Assembly (NCBI GenBank): GCA_002497025.1 | Contig: DAMG01000019.1 | Location: forward strand, 1 to 35,517 | DNA length: 35,517 nucleotides | Direction of reading: 5' to 3' | From: Euryarchaeota archaeon UBA126 | GTDB lineage: Archaea; Thermoplasmatota; Poseidoniia; Poseidoniales; Thalassarchaeaceae | In this document: positions 18,097-24,015 of the stretch, piece after piece | How the letters are laid out: the number at the start of each line of letters is the position of its first letter | Position numbering within the stretch: the stretch's first letter is position 1 | Program-made: the position numbers and the translations under genes | Notes under the pieces: generated by a model | The model's input: only the letters and a program-made list of their open reading frames with translations | The model's database searches: none | What the model was told of the DNA's origin: nothing

Positions 18097-18567
18097 ATGA
18101 CGACGTTCCACGATGTGCCAGCCGACCTTCTAATTGCGGACCTCGCTCAGAGATTGGCTGACAATGACTCAATCAATGCTCCTGAGTGGGCTGATTTTGT
18201 AAAGACTGGAACCCACAGAGAGAAGCCACCTGAACAATCAGATTGGTGGTATGTTCGATGCGCAGCAGTACTACGTAAGGTAGCTATGAAAGGACCGATT
18301 GGTACTAATCACATGTCACAGCAATTCGGAGGCCCAAAAAACCGAGGAGTAAAACCCAACCGAGCCGTCTCCGGTTCGAGAAAGGTTGCTCGAACTGCTT
18401 TACAGCAATTAGCAGCTGCCGGATTTATCACAGATTCTTTCAATACTGCCGGGACTGTAACACTTGGAAAGATAATTTCTCCAACCGGGCAATCACTTTT
18501 GGATGAAAGTGCACACAGTGTCCGTCCTTTAGCAGAGGAAAGGCACCCGGAACTTGCAAGATATTGA
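18097..18567 (+). CDS. rps19e: small-subunit ribosomal protein eS19
   Basis: A 156-residue eS19, an archaeal/eukaryotic 30S protein. Typical segments are the N-terminal VPADLLIADLAQRL, EWADFVKTGTHREKPPEQSDWWYVRCAAVLRK, GPIGTNHMSQQFGG and the C-terminal SPTGQSLLDE. The open frame extends 57 codons further upstream, but the ATG at 18097 is preceded by a strong AAGGTGAG ribosome site and begins the conserved protein, so the longer version is rejected. It opens a tight cluster of small ribosomal proteins. Confidence 0.96.
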   Translation: MTTFHDVPADLLIADLAQRLADNDSINAPEWADFVKTGTHREKPPEQSDWWYVRCAAVLRKVAMKGPIGTNHMSQQFGGPKNRGVKPNRAVSGSRKVARTALQQLAAAGFITDSFNTAGTVTLGKIISPTGQSLLDESAHSVRPLAEERHPELARY

Positions 18568-18579
18568 TGAGGTGAAATG

Positions 18580-18735
18580 ATGGCGCGGCACAAACCATTC
18601 GGTAAGAAGCAGCGACTAAACAAGGTCACTAAGCAAAATCGGAGAGTTCCCGTTTGGGTTATGCTTCGAACTGCCAGGAATACAACATCCCATCCTAAGC
18701 GCCACCACTGGCGTAGATCGAAACTTCAGAGGTGA
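18580..18735 (+). CDS. rpl39e: large-subunit ribosomal protein eL39
   Basis: A 51-residue, very basic protein: MARHKPFGKKQRLNK at the start, RRVPVWVMLRT in the middle and RHHWRRSKLQR at the end, all diagnostic for eL39 in the exit tunnel of the 50S subunit. Two ATGs are adjacent (18577 and 18580); GAGGTGA ends four bases before the second, which is chosen. The length is exactly that of the family. The stop codon lies inside the ribosome site of the next gene. Confidence 0.95.
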   Translation: MARHKPFGKKQRLNKVTKQNRRVPVWVMLRTARNTTSHPKRHHWRRSKLQR

Positions 18736-18740
18736 TTTGG

Positions 18741-19004
18741 TTGGCTGAGGTAAAGGAAATGGTAATCCCGCTTCGTGCTGCTTGGAATGTTCCTAGAACA
18801 AAGCGTGCCAACCGAGCCATGGCTGAGATTCGCAACCACGTTTCTCAACACATGAAGATCCAAGAAGATGAAGAAATATGGATAGACCAAGCGGTTAACG
18901 AAGTCATCTGGTCTCGTGGAATGCAAAAGCCTCCACGTAAGATTAGAATCGTTTGCACTAGGGAAGAAGGCTTCCCCCTTGAAGTAAAATTGGCGGAGGA
19001 CTGA
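18741..19004 (+). CDS. rpl31e: large-subunit ribosomal protein eL31
   Basis: An 87-residue eL31: VIPLRAAWNVPRTKRANRA, then a helix with IRNHVSQHMK, WIDQAVNEVIWSRGMQKPPRKIRIVC and a short acidic tail. The start is set by the ribosome site: GAGGTGA at 18729-18735, which overlaps the end of eL39, sits five bases before a TTG at 18741, giving MAEVKEMVIPL. The GTG at 18732 that overlaps the eL39 stop would lie inside that site and is less likely. This is one of the standard archaeal eL39-eL31 gene pairs. Confidence 0.94.
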   Translation: MAEVKEMVIPLRAAWNVPRTKRANRAMAEIRNHVSQHMKIQEDEEIWIDQAVNEVIWSRGMQKPPRKIRIVCTREEGFPLEVKLAED

Positions 19005-19009
19005 GATTT

Positions 19010-19204
19010 ATGGGTAATATTCGACCTTCATTCATCAAGACCAGAGCCTTACATTTATTGGAGATTTATCCTGATAAATTTACAGATGACTTCGAAACCA
19101 ACAAACATCTAGTCGTTGAGTTCACCGATGTTGGTAATAACAAGCGCATGAGAAATTGGATAGCGGGCTATATCACTCGTTATATCCAGCGCCGTACCGA
19201 TTGA
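19010..19204 (+). CDS. rps17e: small-subunit ribosomal protein eS17
   Basis: A 64-residue eS17: MGNIRPSFIKTRALHLLEIYPDKFTDDF at the start matches archaeal S17e closely, with KRMRNWIAGYITRYIQRR at the end. It starts five bases after eL31 ends. In many archaea eL39-eL31 is followed by the initiation factor aIF6; here eS17 takes that place. Length is normal for the archaeal form, which lacks the eukaryotic extension. Confidence 0.95.
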   Translation: MGNIRPSFIKTRALHLLEIYPDKFTDDFETNKHLVVEFTDVGNNKRMRNWIAGYITRYIQRRTD

Positions 19205-19209
19205 TTGGT

Positions 19210-19968
19210 ATGGGCGACTATGCTGAGGTTTCATTTCCCGCATTCGCTACTAATGTCTGCATAGTCTTAGTTGCTCCCGAACACGATGGTAACATTGGAG
19301 CAGTCGCTAGAAGCATGATGAACTTTGGAATCACTGATCTCCGTATTGTTGGCCGAACAACAGAATGGTCTGAGGAGACCAGAAAGAGAGCGAAGAATGC
19401 TCAGTATGTCCTAGAAAACGCTCGAGGCTTTGAGACTCTTCAAGATGCTACATTTGACTGCTCATTGGTAGTGGGGACGTCTGGAAAGAGAGAGCACGGC
19501 GATAGGACAGCAATGAGGCATTTCCTATTACCTGATGAACTACCAGACCGCTTATCAGGGGTTAATGGCAAGTCTGCCTTAGTATTCGGTCCAGAAGGTA
19601 AAGGATTAGTAAACGACCAACTTAGATTATGCGATTTGTTGGTAACAATTCCAACGTGGGAGGGTTATCCAATACTGAATCTAAGTCATGCTGTTACTGT
19701 GCTCTGTTTCTCTTGGTTCACTGGAGTATCTGATAATTCAGTACCTGGAACTGATGGTAGAATCTTAGACCCGGAATTAAGACGAATGTTGAGAGAAGAA
19801 GTTACTAGGTTGGTGCAATTAATTCCAACTAAGGACCACAAAAGACAGGGTATGGATGAAACTCTAGTTCGTGTAATTATGAGAGGTTTGCCAAAAGATG
19901 ATGAAATTCATCGTGTCTTGGGTATACTTTCTGCATCTGCAGATTCCTTTGAGCAAAATAATCCTTAG
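19210..19968 (+). CDS. trmJ: SPOUT tRNA/rRNA 2'-O-methyltransferase, TrmJ-like
   Basis: A 252-residue SpoU/TrmD-superfamily (SPOUT) methyltransferase. Motif 1 is VLVAPEHDGNIGAVARSMMNFG near residues 19-40. The knot that binds S-adenosylmethionine is formed by ALVFGPEGKGL and by VTIPTWEGYPILNLSHAVTVL. Spacing and the DGNIGAVAR form fit TrmJ, which in archaea methylates the ribose at position 32 of tRNA; another tRNA or rRNA site cannot be excluded. The frame is open to 19156, but the ATG at 19210, five bases after eS17 ends, is the natural start. It is the last gene of the translation cluster. Confidence 0.85.
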   Translation: MGDYAEVSFPAFATNVCIVLVAPEHDGNIGAVARSMMNFGITDLRIVGRTTEWSEETRKRAKNAQYVLENARGFETLQDATFDCSLVVGTSGKREHGDRTAMRHFLLPDELPDRLSGVNGKSALVFGPEGKGLVNDQLRLCDLLVTIPTWEGYPILNLSHAVTVLCFSWFTGVSDNSVPGTDGRILDPELRRMLREEVTRLVQLIPTKDHKRQGMDETLVRVIMRGLPKDDEIHRVLGILSASADSFEQNNP

Positions 19969-20018
19969 GTTAAAGCAGAGAATGGAGTTCTCAAATTAGA
20001 AATATTAATTCATTGTAG

Positions 20019-20615
20019 ATGACATCGATATTTGTGTTCTGCATCGAGTGCGGAGGCTCCATACCCGATGAAGCGAAATTTTGTCCTTCTTGTGGTAGCA
20101 AGATGTCACCGCCTGAAGAAAAAAATTCATCCCAGCAAGACCAGCTAAAGATAGAAATTGAAGAACTTAAGGAAGTAATCATAACAGGTCAAGAAAATAA
20201 TTTCAACACAAGAAATATCGTGTTAATCGGAATAGGTTTCTTCTGCCTATTTCTTATTTTCAAGCCAGGGCCACTGGGATTTTCAATGATTGATTTAGCC
20301 CAAGTAGAGTGTGATTATTGGTATGACGAAGACATTCGAGATTGTGAAGATGAGCGGAGCGGTAAGATTGCTCAAGTACTACTGCTCATAATCATCAGCG
20401 TTTCCTCTTTCATAATTGCTGCTCGTAAACCCGCAACTGAAGTCAAGGAAGAGTCTGAATTCAGTTTAAAGTTCATAGAAGATTCTCTAGAAAAAAGAGA
20501 TGATGAACCAAAACATCCTAATTCGAAGGAATTTTCCTCAATGAATTTAATCAGAGTAATTGTTTTAATAATCTGTATATTGCTGTTTTCGTCAATAGCT
20601 AATTTCTCCCTATGA
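20019..20615 (+). CDS. zinc-ribbon membrane protein, unknown
   Basis: A 198-residue protein with an N-terminal zinc ribbon (FCIECGGSIPDEAKFCPSCGSKM, two CxxC pairs), a Lys/Glu/Gln-rich helical segment near 35-65, and hydrophobic spans at about 69-90, 119-135 and 178-196. The short loop between the first two spans has two cysteines in an acidic context (VECDYWYDEDIRDCED). This zinc_ribbon_2 plus membrane-span design is frequent in archaea and has no single known function. It is followed by a convergent queD, 33 bases away. Confidence 0.75.
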   Translation: MTSIFVFCIECGGSIPDEAKFCPSCGSKMSPPEEKNSSQQDQLKIEIEELKEVIITGQENNFNTRNIVLIGIGFFCLFLIFKPGPLGFSMIDLAQVECDYWYDEDIRDCEDERSGKIAQVLLLIIISVSSFIIAARKPATEVKEESEFSLKFIEDSLEKRDDEPKHPNSKEFSSMNLIRVIVLIICILLFSSIANFSL

Positions 20616-20641
20616 GTTCCGTAAAGGATAGATTTCATTCG

Positions 20642-20648
20642 AAAAAAA
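20642..20648 (-). terminator. U-tract terminator of the preQ0 operon
   Basis: Seven T residues on the minus strand follow the queD stop codon directly. Archaeal RNA polymerase terminates at such U-tracts without a hairpin, and the tract sits in the 33-base convergent gap. Confidence 0.5.
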
Positions 20649-21110
20649 CTAATTTTGTCTCTTACACTTTGCACTATTTGCGGCGTGCTCCCTAACTGTA
20701 ACACTTTCAACCCAGCATCTTTCGCCATATTTCTCTTGAATCATTTTACTAGAGTATTCCATAGCCATTTTGGCAAACATTTCTGCTCCTGTAGATTCCA
20801 CAACTACCATGTCGATAATACCGTTATTATTCAGCAATTCAAATTCGGAAAATTGGGGATCATCTGAAGCAACTAAGGTCTTGTGATCGAAATTACTCCT
20901 GAGCCAAACCTCCAACTCTTTGAGTCCACCAAAATCAACTACCCAATTTTTTTCATCCAATTCATCCGCACCAAATTCAAACTCAAATTCAAGTGAGTAG
21001 CCATGTAAGAATTTGCAGTGACTATCTGCTCTCCATTGTCTGAAAGCTGCAGACAGTCCTCTTTCGTGTCCATATTTCTTCAAAGAAAAATATTTAGTCA
21101 AATCAATCAC
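20649..21110 (-). CDS. queD: QueD-like 6-carboxytetrahydropterin synthase, variant zinc site
   Basis: A 153-residue member of the QueD/PTPS family, which converts 7,8-dihydroneopterin triphosphate to 6-carboxytetrahydropterin, the second step of preQ0 synthesis. Seen: the Cys32 nucleophile in SHCKFLHGY, the NWVVDFGGLK segment at 55-64, the DH pair (75-76) and Glu141 near the C-terminus. Unusual: two of the three zinc histidines of canonical QueD are replaced. The AAH position reads AAF (Phe23) and LHGH reads LHGY (Tyr38); His36 remains. I recall QueD-like proteins with a similar FRQW motif in bacteria and phages, so this may be a distinct subgroup. It overlaps the queC::msrB end by eight bases. 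Confidence 0.82.
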   Translation of the reverse strand: MIDLTKYFSLKKYGHERGLSAAFRQWRADSHCKFLHGYSLEFEFEFGADELDEKNWVVDFGGLKELEVWLRSNFDHKTLVASDDPQFSEFELLNNNGIIDMVVVESTGAEMFAKMAMEYSSKMIQEKYGERCWVESVTVREHAANSAKCKRQN

Positions 21111-22191
21111 CTCTAAAATTCAAGCATATCGAGTTTATACAATATCGTGGGCCTCTGGCTTCATGGAATAAATGACCTAGATGTGAATCACATTTTGAAC
21201 ATCTCACCTCAATTCTAACCATCCCGTGACTAGTATCCTTTAGTTGAGTAATTTCAGCATCAGGAACTTCCTCGCTAAATGCGGGCCAACCACATCCGGA
21301 ATCGAATTTCGCTTCAGATGAAAACAGCAACTTATCACACTCTGCACAATAGTATCTGCCTGATTCGAAGTGTTTGTCATATTCGCCAGTAAATGGTCTC
21401 TCTGTACCATTTTGTTTCATTACATGAAACCGTAATTGAGCCTTTAGAGCTCCTTGTAACACCTCATTCCATGATGTGACGTATTCTACAGGATCCTCTC
21501 TACCGATGGCATGGAAAGCGAGAATCCTCTCAACATCCGCACCGCTAGTACCACTACTCCTTCCTTTAGAATCTGGATTGTATGAGGTGTTTGTATTCCT
21601 GAAGATAGTATCAAAGTCAATATCCAATTTATTGCACGATTCTAATGCGTCCTTCAGTATTGTTTCTTTGTCGCCATCAATGTATGGCAAGTGAAATGAA
21701 ATTCGTTCACTATCCCAGTTTCCTATTGCAAAAGATTCCCCAAGCGATTGATAAAATTCCGGTCTACAATCAGGATATATTGCATGGTCACCAGAATGTA
21801 CTCCTAGAGCGATACTGACATCTGTATCCTCTTGTGTTGCTATAGATAGGCCATATCCGTAAAGGATGGATGAAAATATCGCGTTGCGATTAGGTACGAC
21901 CGTTGCCTTCATTTGTTCTTCTTCATAATGACCTTCTGGAACCTCAATATCCTTCTTTGTTAATGCAGAATTGAATATCCCCATTACTCCCGAGAGATCG
22001 ACAATTCTATGTTCTACGGTAAGGTTATTTTCTGCTAAGTACTCTATATTGGCTTTAGCCCTATCAATTTCTATCACATGTTTCTGTCCGTAATCGTAAC
22101 TAATGCAACTTACAGTATATCCGTCAGCCAATAGACCACATAGAAGTGCGGTCGAATCCATACCTCCACTCAATGCCATTACTGCTCGAAT
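21103..22191 (-). CDS. queC: QueC-MsrB fusion: 7-cyano-7-deazaguanine synthase joined to methionine-sulfoxide reductase B
   Basis: One uninterrupted frame encodes two enzymes. Counting from the upstream TTG at 22236, the QueC part spans about 16-257: PP-loop SGGMDS at 23-28, YDYGQKH at 48-53, VPNRN and LGVHSGDHAIYPDCR. It would turn 7-carboxy-7-deazaguanine into preQ0. The usual four-Cys zinc site is absent: the positions read Ser218, Ser228, Ser231 and Asp234. MsrB follows at about 266-375, complete with zinc CxxC pairs (297/300, 346/349), GCGWP and catalytic Cys366 in RYCIN. The start is uncertain. An ATT at 22191 that overlaps the queE stop as TAATT follows a GGGGGTG site and aligns with normal QueC starts; ATG at 22209 lacks a ribosome site. 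Confidence 0.9.
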   Translation of the reverse strand: MRAVMALSGGMDSTALLCGLLADGYTVSCISYDYGQKHVIEIDRAKANIEYLAENNLTVEHRIVDLSGVMGIFNSALTKKDIEVPEGHYEEEQMKATVVPNRNAIFSSILYGYGLSIATQEDTDVSIALGVHSGDHAIYPDCRPEFYQSLGESFAIGNWDSERISFHLPYIDGDKETILKDALESCNKLDIDFDTIFRNTNTSYNPDSKGRSSGTSGADVERILAFHAIGREDPVEYVTSWNEVLQGALKAQLRFHVMKQNGTERPFTGEYDKHFESGRYYCAECDKLLFSSEAKFDSGCGWPAFSEEVPDAEITQLKDTSHGMVRIEVRCSKCDSHLGHLFHEARGPRYCINSICLNFRGD

Positions 22192-22796
22192 TATAGCACC
22201 CCCATCCATTTGTGTGTCTGTAGACTTAATCTCCAACCAGGATTATCTTTAACCAATTTTTCAACTGCCGCGAAATTCTTGCCATTCCATTCTACATCTT
22301 CATCATCGATATAACAGGGTTGTAAGTAATGATGTTCAAATCCACTCTTTAACTCCTCATACATATCTAGAGACTGCCCACAATATACAACTTTGAGTTC
22401 GTCTCCGGTTTTCTGTTTGATACTGACATTGGGATATAATTGATCCTTGGGAGATACACAAATCCAGTCGATAATTTCAGGAATTGGGATAGTCCCATTC
22501 GTTTCTATTGAGAGGTGTATGTCATATTCTTTCAGTCTACTACCTATAGCCTCCAAATCTTGTATAGCAGGTTCTCCACCAGTGAATATTACTCTTTTAC
22601 AATCGAATTCTAGTACTTGATTAACAATATCTTCCAACTCTAAATCTTCGAAGGTGAGGAAGTCTGTATCACACCATTCACAGCGAAGGTTACAATTCCC
22701 AAAACGGATGAATACATGAGGTAAACCAGTGTGAAAAGCCTCACCTTGGACCGAATGAAATATCTCCACTATGGGGTAAGTCGGCATCATATTCAC
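22191..22796 (-). CDS. queE: 7-carboxy-7-deazaguanine synthase (radical SAM)
   Basis: A 201-residue radical-SAM enzyme that contracts 6-carboxytetrahydropterin to 7-carboxy-7-deazaguanine. The cluster motif C-x3-C-x2-C reads CNLRCEWC at 35-42, the preceding segment HSVQGEAFHTGLPHVFIRFGNC is typical, and VIFTGGEPAIQD is the SAM-binding GGE motif. Length is normal. The ATG lies two bases after the folE stop; a second ATG two codons on (at 22790) is an alternative. It needs a [4Fe-4S] cluster, which links it to the IscA/YgfZ genes elsewhere in the window. It is followed directly by queC::msrB. Confidence 0.95.
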   Translation of the reverse strand: MNMMPTYPIVEIFHSVQGEAFHTGLPHVFIRFGNCNLRCEWCDTDFLTFEDLELEDIVNQVLEFDCKRVIFTGGEPAIQDLEAIGSRLKEYDIHLSIETNGTIPIPEIIDWICVSPKDQLYPNVSIKQKTGDELKVVYCGQSLDMYEELKSGFEHHYLQPCYIDDEDVEWNGKNFAAVEKLVKDNPGWRLSLQTHKWMGVL

Positions 22797-22798
22797 CT

Positions 22799-23371
22799 TT
22801 ACAGTGGGGGTGATTGAATTAATTGCATCAGCTCGGTTCTAGCCTCGTTCTTATCGAAGAATACGCCTCTCATTGCTGAAGTGGTCATTATACTATTTTG
22901 TTTCTTCACTCCGCGACACTTCATGCAACCATGAGATGCTTCTATGATTACGGCTGCTCCTAATGGGTTGAGATGCTGTTCCAAATCATCTGCTATTCCT
23001 TTTGTTATTCTTTCTTGATTTTGTAGTCTTCTAGCGTGTAAATCAACAATTCTTGCTAATTTACTAATCCCTACAATTCGTTCTATTGGTATGTAGGCAA
23101 TATGAGCCCTACCAGTAAATGGTTGCAAATGGTGTTCGCATGTAGAATGGAATTCTATGTCTCTTAACAACACAATTCCGTCATAGTCTTCCGCGTTGAA
23201 TGTAGAACTCAGAACTTCGGCAGGATCCTCAGCATACCCAGAAAAAATTTCTTTCCACGAATTAACAACTCGCGAAGGTGTGTCAACTAATCCTTCTCTA
23301 TTAGATTGCCCGGGTTCAATATATTCTAGGATGGTCGAAATAGCTTGTTGAGCTTCTGATTCACTAACCAT
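22799..23371 (-). CDS. folE: GTP cyclohydrolase I, type IA
   Basis: A 190-residue FolE that converts GTP to 7,8-dihydroneopterin triphosphate, the shared first step of folate and preQ0 synthesis. Zinc and substrate residues are visible: Cys78, His80 and His81 in STCEHHLQPF, His147 and Cys149 in ASHGCMKCRG. The GISKLARIVD and RLQNQERIT helices are standard. Many archaea instead use MptA or FolE2 (type IB), so the bacterial/eukaryotic-like type is notable. The ATG lies three bases after the stop of the upstream RHH gene, and its AGGTGG ribosome site is inside that gene, so translation is probably coupled. Its operon position suggests a primary role in the deazaguanine pathway. Confidence 0.95.
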   Translation of the reverse strand: MVSESEAQQAISTILEYIEPGQSNREGLVDTPSRVVNSWKEIFSGYAEDPAEVLSSTFNAEDYDGIVLLRDIEFHSTCEHHLQPFTGRAHIAYIPIERIVGISKLARIVDLHARRLQNQERITKGIADDLEQHLNPLGAAVIIEASHGCMKCRGVKKQNSIMTTSAMRGVFFDKNEARTELMQLIQSPPL

Positions 23372-23374
23372 GTT

Positions 23375-23548
23375 TCATTCCACCTTTGTACGACCATGAC
23401 GGATATCCACCTCATCTAATTGGTCTAACATTTTACGGCAAGCGGTGCGAATAGCGTCTGCTACTGATACGAATTTGTGTTCATCACCTACATGTAACTT
23501 CAAGTCATCAAGAAGTTCGTTAGGCATGTCCAGACTAATCTTAGGCAT
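23375..23548 (-). CDS. ribbon-helix-helix (CopG-like) DNA-binding protein, first gene of the preQ0 operon
   Basis: A 57-residue protein. The N-terminal strand MPKISLDMPNELLDDL is the DNA-contacting ribbon of RHH proteins, followed by helix 1 and by a second helix starting at FVSVADAIRTACRKML. A charged tail follows. RHH dimers bind short inverted repeats in promoters. The gene sits three bases upstream of folE and is transcribed with it. No ribosome site precedes the ATG, so the transcript may be leaderless. A TATA-like AGTAATAT, part of a perfect inverted repeat, lies 28-35 bases upstream, where a leaderless gene's TATA box belongs. Autoregulation of the operon is therefore a reasonable inference. 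It could instead be an antitoxin-like protein, but no toxin gene adjoins it. Confidence 0.85.
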   Translation of the reverse strand: MPKISLDMPNELLDDLKLHVGDEHKFVSVADAIRTACRKMLDQLDEVDIRHGRTKVE

Positions 23549-23575
23549 GTTTTCGCGAGAACATAGGTGTTTTAG

Positions 23576-23604
23576 ATATTACTCTGGTATTATTCTAGTA
23601 ATAT
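23576..23604. promoter_or_regulatory. candidate operator and TATA box of the RHH-folE-que operon
   Basis: ATATTACT and AGTAATAT are a perfect 8-bp inverted repeat separated by 13 bases, so the arm centres are 21 bp apart, two helical turns. The arm nearer the operon covers the expected TATA position of the RHH gene; the other touches the stop codon of the epimerase gene. Two RHH dimers or one tetramer could bind here and block TBP. A weak AT-rich hairpin ending the epimerase transcript is the alternative. Confidence 0.5.
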
Positions 23605-24014
23605 TACACCTTTTGGCACTCGACAAGTTCAACCAAAACACCACCTGTTGATGAGGGGTGGACGAATGCTATCCTTGTTCCATTTGCTCCTTCAACAGGC
23701 TCTTGATTTATCATCCTGATACCAGATGATTGTAATTCTTTTATGGTTGATAATATATCTTCTGTTTTCACAGCAATCTGTTGCACTCCTTCTCCTCTTT
23801 TTTGTAGAAATTTGCCAATTGGTGTATCTACGGATAAGGGCTCTAAGAGCTCTATTTTAGGACCTCCAGAAGGTGTTTGAAAGAATCTTATTTTCACACC
23901 TTGGTCTTCATTAATTTCGTCGTTTTTATGGATGAATCCCAAAGAGGTCCAAAACTTGCTATGAGCATCCAATGAATGGGTAGCAATCCCGATATGATCA
24001 ACACCTTCAGTCAT
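23604..24014 (-). CDS. mce: methylmalonyl-CoA epimerase (VOC family)
   Basis: A ~136-residue vicinal-oxygen-chelate protein that interconverts the (R) and (S) forms of methylmalonyl-CoA. It shows the two babbabbb modules: VDHIGIATHSLDAHSKFWTSLGF with the first metal His, and GEGVQQIAVKTEDI followed by GTRIAFVHPSSTGGVLVELVE with the later metal ligands. The start at 24014 (MTEGVDHIGIA) lies one base after the mutase stop and is preferred over the longer frame starting at 24047, which overlaps the mutase gene. Pairing with the mutase gene confirms the assignment. Confidence 0.93.
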   Translation of the reverse strand: MTEGVDHIGIATHSLDAHSKFWTSLGFIHKNDEINEDQGVKIRFFQTPSGGPKIELLEPLSVDTPIGKFLQKRGEGVQQIAVKTEDILSTIKELQSSGIRMINQEPVEGANGTRIAFVHPSSTGGVLVELVECQKV

Positions 24015-24015
24015 A

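Noticed and set aside
20372..20728. 118-codon minus-strand frame spanning the end of queD and the zinc-ribbon gene
   Set aside because: It overlaps two real genes, including the T7 terminator, and has no family resemblance.
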